Assembly (NCBI RefSeq): GCF_000227135.1
Contig: NC_018237.1
Location: 442,149-506,148 of the forward strand
DNA: 64,000 bases
From: Leishmania donovani
Lineage: Eukaryota; Euglenozoa; Kinetoplastea; Trypanosomatida; Trypanosomatidae
Direction of reading: 5' to 3'
Of this stretch, positions 1 through 8,990 are shown one piece after another (position 1 is the stretch's first letter; each line of letters begins with the position of its first letter). The position numbers and the translations under genes are program-made. The notes beneath the pieces were generated by a model. That model was not told where the DNA came from and ran no database searches. It worked only from the letters and a program-made list of their open reading frames with translations.

Positions 1-188
1 GTGTGCGGGTGCGTGCGCAGGTGGAGAGGGGGACTCTGGCGAGGATCACAAAAGAAAAAAAGAACGGCCATTCGAAGTCTCCTCTCACTCTCTCTCGCAT
101 CCTGCGCCCTTCATCCTGTTTTCACCACCGTTGCAGCGCACCAGCGACACAGGAGAGATAGGGAGTGAGCTAGAGTCCGCCTAGCTCT
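1..188. other. 3' flank of histone H3
   Basis: No gene is visible. In transcript sense (minus strand) this is the 3' UTR region directly after the histone H3 stop codon. The first bases are a TG-rich stretch and the middle is pyrimidine-rich, like other intergenic DNA in the window. Confidence 0.6.
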
Positions 189-524
189 CTAGTGGCGCTC
201 ACCGCGCAGGCGCAGCGCCAGCTGGATGTCCTTCGGCTGGATCGTCACGCGCTTCGCGTGGATGCAGGCGAGGTTCGTGTCCGCCATCAGCGACACAACG
301 TACGCCTCCGTCGCCTCCTGCAGCGCCATGATAGCGCTGCTCTGGAAGCGCAGACCCTCCTTCTGCGCGCTCGACACCTCGCGCACCAGGCGCTGGAACG
401 GCGCGCACTGGATCAGCAGGCTCGTACTCTTCTGGAACTTGCGGATCTCGCGGATCGCGCAGGTGCCCGGGCGCCAGCGGCGGTGCGACTTCTTCACGCC
501 GGACGCCGCGCTCGGCGCCTTCTT
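189..524 (-). CDS. H3: Histone H3 (5' end lost in assembly gap)
   Basis: Core nucleosomal histone H3. The visible 111 residues run from KKAPSAASGVKK, through the alpha-N segment with REIRKFQKSTSLLIQ and the core segment LVREVSSAQ, to the C-terminus RLRGERH. This divergent H3 form is typical of trypanosomatids. The family is about 130 residues long, so roughly 19 N-terminal residues, including the start codon and the first modifiable tail lysines, fall in the N run at 525-623; a start near position 581 is expected if the gap length is right. The reading frame stays open across the Ns but the upstream part is not histone-like. Trypanosomatid histone mRNAs are polyadenylated and regulated after transcription. 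Identity is certain; only the 5' end is unresolved. Confidence 0.96.
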   Translation of the reverse strand, partial: KKAPSAASGVKKSHRRWRPGTCAIREIRKFQKSTSLLIQCAPFQRLVREVSSAQKEGLRFQSSAIMALQEATEAYVVSLMADTNLACIHAKRVTIQPKDIQLALRLRGERH

Positions 525-623
525 NNNNNNNNNNNNNNNNNNNNNNNNNNNNNNNNNNNNNNNNNNNNNNNNNNNNNNNNNNNNNNNNNNNNNNNNNNNN
601 NNNNNNNNNNNNNNNNNNNNNNN
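525..623. other. Assembly gap (99 N) inside histone H3
   Basis: This run of N hides the start codon and N-terminal tail of histone H3. The true length is unknown. H3 genes are often multicopy in Leishmania, so a collapsed repeat is a possible reason for the gap (inference). Confidence 0.95.
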
Positions 624-1032
624 GGCTGTGGAGGCTGCGGCGTGTGTGCGAGTGGGGTTGAGAGGCTCGAAGAGGCGTAGTGAGGGTCGAGGAGATGTGT
701 GAGAGAATGAGGCATGGATGTGCTCAACACGGAGTGTGTCGGGCTGCGCATGTAGCTGTGCCACTCTGAAGGCTGCTTTCTTCTGGGGGAGGGAACACAG
801 CAGCAAGGCAAAGGAAGGCGTGTAGGCATCACAGCACTGCCCAATGCAGTGGAGTCGCCTCTGGATGACTGCCCGGCAGTATCATGCACTTGTGTCCTCA
901 TCCCTGCATAGCTGCGTGAACAGAAAAGGCGCAACGAAGGATCGTGCGCGCGCGCGCGTGTGTGTGTGTGTGTCGGAAGGGCACAGGAGAGGCCGACGCC
1001 TCTCCCCCACCCCCTCCCGTTGCCACATCGAC
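624..1032. other. Intergenic region with CG/TG dinucleotide tract
   Basis: No gene is supported. A run of alternating CG then TG dinucleotides lies at about 945-973. In transcript sense the region holds the 5' flank of histone H3 and the 3' UTR of the gene ending at 1033. Confidence 0.6.
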
Positions 1033-2292
1033 TTAGTCAAAGTGAGCAGCATACGTGCTCAGCTGTTGGCGCAGCAGGGAATGCATCGCCATCCGTTCCT
1101 GGTGCACGTGAAAGAGAACCGTCGGCCGCAGCTCACGCGCCCAGCGTAGCAACCGCTCCACAGATGCTGCAGAGGTCATCTGATGCGGGGCAAGAACAAA
1201 GGTGCACCACCACGCGTACAGGTGTTCCGTTGTCATCGCCCAGCCGGCCTCAGCGGCCACCTCTGGTGGCGGCTCTGCCGATTCGCGAACGAGCAGCAGC
1301 ACCGGTGCCCTCTTCACGTCGGCGAAGGCATCCAGGTAGCGCCGCATGAGTACCGCCTCGCCTTTGTCGTCGGTGCCAACGCAGACGGTGAGGGAGACGG
1401 TGCCGGAATAGAAGCATGCCGGCGCCGTCTTGGCCGACGCGCTTGTACCGTGTGATACCAGTGCCGCAGGCGTCGGCGTTGCCGTAATGAAGAGGGCTTT
1501 TGCAGAGAAGATGGACGCTGAGTCGACCACTGGCTGCGAAGCGGCTGTGCTCGTCGTGGTCTCGGTGCGAGGCAGCAGTAGCAAACACTCCTTCTGCATG
1601 GTAGCGCCGCTGTGCTGGAGAAGTCCCTCGAGGACCGGTCGAAGAGCGTGCAGGCTCAGATCGGCGGCGAACGCGGCCGCTGCGCATCTCTCTTGGGGCG
1701 TCACTTCGGCTGGAATGCACAGAGCGATAGAGGAGAGCGACGTTGCCGCTGCGGATGCCGCTTCTGCAGGGCAGGGAGAAGGCAAGCCGTATGTGCAGTG
1801 AGGTGCCACTTGCTGCAACGCTGTGCTCAGTGCGTGGTCAAGGTTGTTGTACCGGTTTAGCTGGGCATGCGGGATCGGACACACAAACTGAATGATGATG
1901 GATGGGTAGGAAGTGCTTGAGCGCAGACGCGTGCCGTCTTCGGCACAAGATGAAGCAATGCCGGCCTCGGCACATGGTACACGCGCATGGGTGCCACCCT
2001 CCATACCGCTGCCGCTGCCACTCCTGGGCGCCGCCGCTCCAGTTGTCGGCGCCGTGGTAGAGCAGCTGACGGGTGGCTGCGAGAGCGGCTCACCTGCGCC
2101 CTTACTTGTGTGGCCCTCCGGCAGGCTGGAAAGCTCATAAGTGCAGCCGCCGAACGTGTAGAGGCGGTGTGGCGGCGCAGGGCCTGCGCTTGCCACAGTA
2201 TCAGGCTTGCATTCAAAAAGCTTCAGCGCCGCCATGAGGGCGGGCAGCGGTGATGTGTTCGGTAGCCGAGTGGCGTCCTTCATGAGAGGCAT
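1033..2292 (-). CDS. Conserved-type hypothetical protein (419 aa)
   Basis: Not recognised. The ORF is intact, starts with ATG (MPLMKDATRLP; a second ATG lies three codons in) and encodes 419 residues. The N-terminal part contains a short beta-like segment, RLYTFGGCTYELSSLPEGH, followed by a low-complexity Ser/Gly-rich linker. The middle (about residues 130-190) and C-terminal (about 290-419) parts look globular, with alternating hydrophobic stretches such as APVLLLVRES and a Trp-rich patch (HLYAWWCTFVL). No signal peptide, membrane segment or catalytic motif was seen. GC-rich third codon positions and globular blocks support a real gene. A scaffold or assembly-factor role is possible but unsupported. 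Confidence 0.75.
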   Translation of the reverse strand: MPLMKDATRLPNTSPLPALMAALKLFECKPDTVASAGPAPPHRLYTFGGCTYELSSLPEGHTSKGAGEPLSQPPVSCSTTAPTTGAAAPRSGSGSGMEGGTHARVPCAEAGIASSCAEDGTRLRSSTSYPSIIIQFVCPIPHAQLNRYNNLDHALSTALQQVAPHCTYGLPSPCPAEAASAAATSLSSIALCIPAEVTPQERCAAAAFAADLSLHALRPVLEGLLQHSGATMQKECLLLLPRTETTTSTAASQPVVDSASIFSAKALFITATPTPAALVSHGTSASAKTAPACFYSGTVSLTVCVGTDDKGEAVLMRRYLDAFADVKRAPVLLLVRESAEPPPEVAAEAGWAMTTEHLYAWWCTFVLAPHQMTSAASVERLLRWARELRPTVLFHVHQERMAMHSLLRQQLSTYAAHFD

Positions 2293-3579
2293 GACCTGCG
2301 ATCAATGTGGCGCAGCAATGCGCTCCTCATGTCTGGTCCGCACACACTACTTGGAAGGAGTAGAGAGGAAGGCGGTGGGGCGGTGGGGGATTCGCGCACG
2401 GCGGCAGAAGAACGAGCGTGGTGCCCTTTTTCTGCTTGCATAACGGCACCATCACACGGATGCGTGAGGGAGGAAGAGGGAGGCGCCGCCGCCAGCGGTT
2501 CAGAGAGGACTCCGCAAAAGGGTGGTTGCGCAGTGCCCGTGCTTATCACGTGGAGTCATCGCCGCCTGCGTCGGGCCACCCTCCCCGCACGCGCGCGCGC
2601 GCAGCTCCCCCACGCGTGACGCATTTTCGCTGCGCTTCGCGTGTGCCGTCTGCTATCGCAGGCAACATGTCTTTCTATGTACAACGTTCAATGTCCCTGA
2701 TGACGGGGAACACACACAGCCCTCCGTGCGGCGCATCCTCAGGGGCCGGTGCACCCTCGCCCCGTGTGGGGTGAAAGCCAAGCAGCCCCCCCCCCCCTCT
2801 CCCTGCCAATGCCGAACCACTTCTGGTCGTGCCAGTGCTGAGTGTCTAGGACGTGGGGAGGTCAGGGCGAACTGCAACGGTGAGCACGTCTGTGCCATCC
2901 ACATGATGGGCAGAGTGCCAGCGTCACTCGCACGACTCTCACTGCCTCCTGGCTTAAGGAACCTGAGTGCCACCTCGAGAGATGCACCAGGGCTGGTGGC
3001 CGGCATGATGTGAACGGCTGTGAGGCGGCCTGCAAGATTAGGGTTGGGTGGGTAGAGCTTGAGGCAGGTGGGGACCTGCAACGACCGCCAAGTCGGTGCA
3101 CTGCTGTAGTGCGTGCCTTCGGCTGCTTCGCACCACGCGATGGAGTCTGCGTCAGGGCCGGGAGGGAGGGTGTGGGGTGGGGTTTCACGTGCGTCATGGC
3201 GTTGAGTAGGCGAGTAGACGTAGAGGGGGAGGGGTGGGGGCCGCACCCCCTCTCCACCCACACCCCGGCACCACGTCCAACAAGGACAAGATGACAGGAG
3301 GCGAAGAGGTGGCGCACTGCACTTGAATGCAAGACAACACCAGAAGCAGAACGCATGGATGAGCGACGAGCAGCCGCTTCCCTTTCCTGGTTATGTGCTG
3401 CGCTATCCAGAGAGGGAAGTGCCGGCGGTGGCATCTGCGTGTGAGCGAGGGTGCTGGTGGTGGTGGTGGTGGAGAGGGGGGGGGTGGAGTCGCGTGAAGC
3501 CTCACGGGAGAAGGAGAGGGGGACAATGACGACGACGCCCCCCTCTCCTTCTCCGACTGCGCCGGCGACGGTGGCTCGC
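2293..3579. other. Intergenic region holding a SIDER-like element
   Basis: A long non-coding interval between the uridine phosphorylase stop and the next downstream gene. Its centre is a degenerate retroposon copy (annotated separately). A TGG-repeat and poly-G tract lies near 3456-3486. ORFs through this region change composition abruptly at the element and are not credible genes. Confidence 0.6.
2697..3161 (+). mobile_element. SIDER-like degenerate retroposon, copy 1
   Basis: This stretch is homologous to 56714-57230 on the opposite strand. Shared blocks come in the same order: a TGACG...CTCCGTG start, a GTGGGG(G)GAAAGCCA-like block, TCTGGTCGTGCCAG, then GTGCCATCCACAT followed by ATGGGCA and GTGCCA. 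After these come CCTGAG then GCCACCTCGAG, GGCTGTGAGGCG, GAGGCAG, and finally GCACCACGCGATGG before GGCCGG. Leishmania genomes carry hundreds of such ~0.5 kb short interspersed degenerated retroposons (SIDER), mostly in 3' UTRs, where some destabilise mRNA. Here it would sit in the 3' UTR region of uridine phosphorylase, but in antisense orientation relative to the gene. The SIDER name rests on memory of the family; the homology between the two copies is seen directly. Confidence 0.72.
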
Positions 3580-4605
3580 TTATTCCTTTATGAGGGTCTC
3601 TAGGGCGATTGTGATGGCGCGGGAGAGCCCCTTGGCCAGCTGCTCTGGCGTCGCGAAGGTGCGATTGGTGCGAGAACGCCGCGCAATCACGACACACACC
3701 GTGCCCGCCTGGTAGCCGAGGAGGTTGCTGAGGTAGCAGAGAGCGCTGTTCTCCATCTCGATGTTCGCGACGCGCTGCTCGCCTTCGCTGACGTTGAAGC
3801 GCAGGTCGCCGAGTTCCTCGGTGAGATGCGGGACGGTGAGGTGACCGCGAAAGCGGCCGACACTGCGACCTTGGCATCCGTAGAAGCCGCTGCCGCTGCA
3901 CGTGGTTCCCACGTAGTAGGGCTGCTGCTCCGACACACCCGCCTTTCTGTTGAGAGCCGTGCAGGCGTCCACGAGACCCTGCGTGATGGCGGGTGCGGCC
4001 TTGGTTGCGTACACCTGTACCTTCCCGAGGGAGGTTGCCTGAACCTTCGCCAGCACCTCTTTCACGTCCGCCGTGTGGTTCACCGCAGGGGGGTCGTAGT
4101 ATTGGCAGGTGTTGTCCATGCCGACGGCGTACCGCGTGATGGCGAGGCAGCCTATCTGCACCTCGTCATTCGGTGTGCCGCAGGTGCCAACGCGGATCAG
4201 CTTCACCCTCGATGGATCGAACGGCGTCTCGAGCGGGTCTGCCGGGGTATCATCCCCGACGCGAGCGCGCCATCGCCGCTTCTGCGTGTCGTACTCCTTC
4301 AGGATGTGCACCTCGTTCATCACGATCTCGATGTTGTCGGTGCCCATGCCTGTGCTCAGCACCGTCACTGGAACTCCGTGGTACGCTCCGGTAACGACCT
4401 TGATTTCACGGTGCGAGGCCTCGTAGACGATGCTGCCAGTGTCCAGGTAGGTGCTCACCATTTTCACGCGGCCTGGATCACCGACCAAGATGATGCGGTC
4501 TGCCAGGCGCTCGCTGCTGCAGGCGACGTGGTAGGTGACCCCATCCGGGGTGAGCGGAAGGTCCGGATCAACGTTGCCGAGAAAGCCACAGCCGCTGCCG
4601 GACAT
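3580..4605 (-). CDS. Uridine/nucleoside phosphorylase family protein
   Basis: Nucleoside phosphorylase of the PNP/UDP (NP-I) family, 341 residues. It catalyses phosphorolysis of a nucleoside, probably uridine, to base plus ribose 1-phosphate in pyrimidine salvage. The phosphate-binding GDPGRV motif lies at residues 42-47, a second conserved RVGTCGTP segment at 138-145, and the ribose/base-binding NIEMENS motif at 281-287. The open frame extends further upstream, but the first ATG followed by family-like sequence is MSGSGCGFLGNVDPDLPLTP at 4605; the upstream extension is low-complexity His/Arg/Ser and is probably 5' UTR. Insertions relative to bacterial enzymes (about residues 108-132) fit trypanosomatid uridine phosphorylases. 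The trypanosome orthologue is, as I recall, syntenic on chromosome 8. Substrate preference cannot be read from the motifs alone. Confidence 0.92.
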   Translation of the reverse strand: MSGSGCGFLGNVDPDLPLTPDGVTYHVACSSERLADRIILVGDPGRVKMVSTYLDTGSIVYEASHREIKVVTGAYHGVPVTVLSTGMGTDNIEIVMNEVHILKEYDTQKRRWRARVGDDTPADPLETPFDPSRVKLIRVGTCGTPNDEVQIGCLAITRYAVGMDNTCQYYDPPAVNHTADVKEVLAKVQATSLGKVQVYATKAAPAITQGLVDACTALNRKAGVSEQQPYYVGTTCSGSGFYGCQGRSVGRFRGHLTVPHLTEELGDLRFNVSEGEQRVANIEMENSALCYLSNLLGYQAGTVCVVIARRSRTNRTFATPEQLAKGLSRAITIALETLIKE

Positions 4606-5938
4606 TATGACGGCGCTGGTAGGAAGAGGTTGCGTACTGCTGGTGGCATGGGAACAGCAAGGAGAGAGAGAAGGAGAGAAAGAGGGAGGGGGGGCTCCGG
4701 TGGACGAGGCCAACAGAGATACACAGCACACCAGAGGGCTGGATTGAGAATGATGGTGGCCATTCCCACACATGCGTCCTGCACGGCGACGACGAGGGTG
4801 GTGGTGGTGGCGGTGGAGGGCATAAATGCGGCGATGACGATACGCGGAGATGGACCACGCCGGGCCACGTCTCACATGCATTTGCGAAAGGGCGCCAACC
4901 ACTTTTCTCTTGGACAAGTGTGTATTGGCTGACCATCGCGCACGAGCACCACCACGACACCGAGCGCGAACGGCAGCCATGACGACGGTGAGGATGATGC
5001 CGCTCCGCTTCCCGCGTTGTCTATCTTGTGTGCGTGTGTTGCGCCTTCACACGGGCAGAGAAGCGCCCTCACTCCTCCCAATAGGCGGAGAGAAGAGAGG
5101 GCGAGCCGGAGGCGGCCTCTGCACTTACATGCATGGGCCAGGCAAGCATACAGCCACAAGGGCCAAGGGGTACACAGACGCATGGGAGCGACTGAGACGC
5201 GGAGAGGGCGAGTGGACAAGGGAGGGGGAGGGGAGAGAAGTGCACCGGCGACACACAACGAGGGAGGCAAACAAGTTCGATCTCGATGGAGTTCCAACCG
5301 CTACGACGCTCACGGGCACGCATACACACATACACACACACACATACGCAAACCTCGCGCATCTCTCTGCGAGCCGATCTCTCCCGCCTCTCCCCCTTCC
5401 TCCTTAAAAGTGAAGAGTTCCTGCCCTCGCCAGGGTGAGGTCAGTGAGGGAAAGAGAGGGAGAGACAGAGAAGGAGGGAGGCGGGGGGGGGGTGAGGCGC
5501 TTTATCGGGGTTGATGGGCTCCATTCTCCATCTCTTTCAAGCCTGTGATGGGTAGTGCCACCAAACGTGTTGGGCATGGCCACGTAGGCAGTGGAGAGAG
5601 GAGGCAATGAAGAGAGCGCGCAAGTGAGCGAGAGTTCGTCGTTCGGGACCCCCTGCCCAGTACGCGCCCCCTCTTCACCACGGGATGTCCTCGTGTGCTG
5701 CTCCTCGAGCCCGTCTCACCCTCCAGAGCAGGAAATCAACGAGGACAGCATCGCACACACACACACACCTACAATACACTCGCCCATCACGTGTAGCGCG
5801 TATAAGCAGTGCATGTTTTATCTATGCTGGCGAGGAGTTCAGTAGGAGGAAGGGGCCCTCCGCCCACGTGCCTCGCTCTCTTGCTTGCCCCCTCTATTTT
5901 CATTTTCTGTTCCCTTGTGTGCATGCCGGTGCGCACGC
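4606..5938. other. Intergenic region, CA repeats, no gene seen
   Basis: Between the carrier gene and uridine phosphorylase. It contains purine-rich plus-strand stretches (polypyrimidine on the transcribed strand) near 4661-4700, and CA/TA repeats around 5320-5350 and 5754-5770. Only repeat-driven ORFs are present. Confidence 0.55.
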
Positions 5939-7126
5939 TTATCTGGCATGGCCATCCCGGGTGCGGTCGGCCCACAGCTTCGCATACTCGTAACTGGTCG
6001 ACGCCAAGACACCGTCCACAACACACGCGTTCACGCTCAGCAGCAGCCCGCTGTAGAAGCCGCGGAAGCCGCGCCTGCGGTGCAGCTGCCGAGTCACGGA
6101 CCACAGCGTAGCTCCGGGGGTCACCTGCAGATTTGTTCGCACCACCAGATAGGGATTGAAGAGCACCGCGGTAGCCGCGCTCGTCGTGACGGAGGCAGCA
6201 CCGTTGATGAGGACGTTGTCGTCGGAGGAGATGCACCAGCTCGGCAGACGCCATCCACTGTCCGCTGCGTCGCCCCCTCGCTGGGACGCCTTGCTCTTCT
6301 CAGAGAGCCGCTGCAGATGCGGCCCAGAGGTGTCGTAGAGGAAGCTTTTCAGCCGACCATACATTGCCCACCATATGGCTGTCCACTGGCACCCGACGAC
6401 TAGGGTTGTGCCGAAGCCGGCGAACACCGTGCGTAGGCCGCGCTCCGAGTACATGTGCTGCAGCGTCCGCCACGAGTTCATGCGCCGCGACGGGGACGCC
6501 GTCATCTGGCGGTACGCAATTATGCTAAGTGGGATGTGCACGGAGCGACACATGACGTCGGCAGCGTACCCGGAGATGGCGTCGCGCGTTGCGGTGCCGT
6601 CGATGGGAACCTGCTCGCGGCCCCACTCAAAGATGCACAGGTAGATGACCTCGCTGAGTGCACAGCCCATCGAGAGGGAGCCGATGCCCTGCAGAAGGCC
6701 GCGCCACCGTCCTTCGTGCGCGAAGATGTGAGAGAGGACGCCCCATGTAGTCATCGTGTTCGCTGCGGCGCTTGTCTGCTTCCGAGCAAGAGCTAGGTTC
6801 ATCGGATGCTGAAGCGCCGTGCGGAGCGCGCACAGACCGAACGCGTAGCACAGGAAGGCACCTTGATGGAGGTCTGAGTAACTACGGTTGACGCTGGTCG
6901 TGTGCTCGTGCAGCGGCGGGTCCTCTTCCACATCATGCGTGAGAAAACCAAGTGGCGACGAGTGCGGGTGCGAGGCAGAGCTGTGCTGCTGATGCGCTTG
7001 ATGGGTGTGGGTGTGGTGATGGCTATTGTGGTGGTGGTGAGGCGCGTGCACGCTGGTGCTGCCGTGGGCAGCGGAGGGCTCGTAGACGGCGCCGTCTGCT
7101 TCCATCAAGGAGGACTCGGTAAGCAT
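5939..7126 (-). CDS. Mitochondrial carrier (SLC25) family protein, atypical
   Basis: Mitochondrial-carrier-fold protein of 395 residues. After a His-rich disordered N-terminus (about residues 28-58, many HH and HT repeats) come three carrier-like repeats. Repeat 1 contains HPMNLALARKQ then GRWRGLLQGIG. Repeat 2 contains IPLSIIAYRQM then RGLRTVFAGFGTTL. Repeat 3 contains FNPYLVVRTNLQV then RGFRGFYSGLLLSV. The G-rich ends of the repeats (WRGLLQG, RTVFAGF, FRGFYSG) are the typical carrier signature. The family motif Px[DE]xx[KR] is degenerate in all three repeats: the acidic residue is missing. This suggests a non-canonical carrier, like the outer-membrane Ugo1/SLC25A46 branch, or a specialised transporter; substrate unknown. 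The start at MLTESSLMEADG is preferred because upstream in-frame sequence is not protein-like and a pyrimidine tract with AG lies shortly upstream. Confidence 0.85.
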   Translation of the reverse strand: MLTESSLMEADGAVYEPSAAHGSTSVHAPHHHHNSHHHTHTHQAHQQHSSASHPHSSPLGFLTHDVEEDPPLHEHTTSVNRSYSDLHQGAFLCYAFGLCALRTALQHPMNLALARKQTSAAANTMTTWGVLSHIFAHEGRWRGLLQGIGSLSMGCALSEVIYLCIFEWGREQVPIDGTATRDAISGYAADVMCRSVHIPLSIIAYRQMTASPSRRMNSWRTLQHMYSERGLRTVFAGFGTTLVVGCQWTAIWWAMYGRLKSFLYDTSGPHLQRLSEKSKASQRGGDAADSGWRLPSWCISSDDNVLINGAASVTTSAATAVLFNPYLVVRTNLQVTPGATLWSVTRQLHRRRGFRGFYSGLLLSVNACVVDGVLASTSYEYAKLWADRTRDGHAR

Positions 7127-8990
7127 CTTCTCTCGTCGGGCAGTTCGTGCACTGCGGTCACGGGAGACAACGAAGATGCGTCTGCGTCCCGTGTGTGCGT
7201 GGCGGGCAAGGAAGCGATGGCAAGCCAAGGGGGGAGGCCAAGGCGCAATGCCAGCAGCAGAGAAAGTCTCTCGCGATGCAAAAGAATAATAAAACAAAGG
7301 GTGGTGAAACAGAAATGCACACAGGCGCAGACACACGTCCGTCCATCAGCCAAGCGACTTCAGACCAAGGGGAGGTGGTGGTGGTGGGGTGCTGCACAGA
7401 GAGTAGTGCTGCGGGCAGAAGAAACGATTGGAAACCGGAAACACACACACACACACATACATACATATATATATATATGTATACACGCACGCGTCTACAC
7501 GTCTACATCCGCAAAGAGTGGGTGGGGCAATCTACCCAGAAGGGAACAAGAATGAGTGTAGCAGTGGTGGTGGCGATTGCGGTCGCTGTTGAAGCTGCTG
7601 CAACGCTTACGTCTGCTGCTGATGCAGCTGTCACGCTCACAGCAGGACTCGTAAATGCCTGAGAGAGCGTGTGTGCGCGCGTGCCCGCTCCTCAGCGCCG
7701 ATGCAGCGCTGCGCGGAGGCTTTGAGAAGAGGAAGAGGAGACAAGAGCGCTGGAGAGCAGACGTGCTCCGTTTATGCTGCTGCGTCACAGCGAGCTCGAC
7801 GGCTGCAACGTATGCTTGTGTGTTGGTGCGTGCCCGAACAGGTTCGATGCGCGCGCGCGAGGGCGCAGCAGCAGCAGCAGCAGCAGGAGTAGCAGGAACG
7901 GATGAGGAGGGGAAGGAGGGTGGTGGAGGCGCGTTGGAATGAGGCGGGCGGGAGAAGCACGTACACACACGCAAACGCACACGGAAGCAACACGACAAGC
8001 TGAGGTGATGAATGGCGATGGCGGATCTAACGGCAGGCGGCAGCGCTTGCTTTTCTGTGGAGGTGCTTACAGTCAGAGCGGATATAAACAAGAGACTTCG
8101 AAAGAAAAAGCAAAGAGCTGTTGAGGCGCATATGCGCAGGCGTGCGTGTGTGTCGGAGGATGAGAGGAAGGGCAGCAGAGGTTGAGCAGAGGAGATGTGA
8201 TGGAGCGCGTGACGGGAGAGAGAGAGAGGGGGGACACCAGCACTCGAGATTGCACGGACTTCCTCAACAACCCCCTCCCCAAAGAAAAACAAAACAGATA
8301 CATGCGTAGATCAGCTTGTTCGACTCACTTGTTTGCGAGCTGCTGAGGCCGCGGCTGACCTCTTGCTGCGTCACTTCAGAGGAAGCACACACAAGTATCA
8401 ATGCGGTCTGCATGCGGCTGGTAAAACACACGTGCACACAAACCTGGGACACGGGTGTATCCCCCCGCTTCGTCAGGTAGCGCAGCTCTCTCCCACTTCT
8501 CTCTTCACACGCGCTTGTGTGTGTGCGTGTGGCTGTTCTATCGCTGCAGCTGCCATCATTGCCACGGGAACCGTCGTTGACGTCCTTTGCGTGGTGTGCT
8601 GCTTCGCTTATGGCGCTTTAGCGCTCGCACTGCCACGGCCACATCCATCCGTGCACACCCCCTGACAGGGACCGATAGACGTTGCTCCACAAGCGACGCT
8701 GCAAAACAACACGTAAGGGCCGTAGCCAAGCCGCGCGCAGCCGCTAAGAGGGCGCACGCACAGAACCGACCATCGATGTTATCCGTCATTATCGCCCGAT
8801 TTAAAACATACCCCCCCCCCCCAAAAAAAAAAAGAGCAGCGCACGCACGGGGCAGCAGGTAAGCCTGTCCCCCCGCACTGCCCCGTCACTGTTGGGCAAG
8901 TGCTTGCGCATATGCCGGCGTGACGAGGTGGCACACGTTTGCCCCCCTGCCCACCACCCCCTTCGCCGCACCATCTCTGTTCAAAGTGGC
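7127..8990. other. Long intergenic region rich in simple repeats
   Basis: 1.9 kb without a credible gene between the RRM protein and the carrier. Simple repeats include a CA/TA tract at about 7440-7494, a CAG run at about 7867-7886, and adjoining homopolymers of 12 C (8811-8822) and 11 A (8823-8833). In transcript sense it is the 3' UTR of the RRM gene followed by the 5' flank of the carrier gene. Confidence 0.6.
7440..7494. repeat. CA/TA compound microsatellite
   Basis: Alternating CA, then CATA, then TA dinucleotides. Length polymorphism and polymerase slippage are expected here. Confidence 0.9.

Noticed and set aside
2653..3261. Minus-strand ORF of 202 codons
   Set aside because: It runs antisense through the SIDER-like element and has no independent support.
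3826..4932. Long plus-strand ORF of 368 codons
   Set aside because: It is antisense to uridine phosphorylase; open frames opposite GC-rich coding sequence are common here and the translation is Arg/His/Val-biased.
7495..8292. Minus-strand ORF of 265 codons in an intergenic region
   Set aside because: Ser/Pro/Cys-biased composition with poly-Ala from a CAG repeat; no protein-like blocks.
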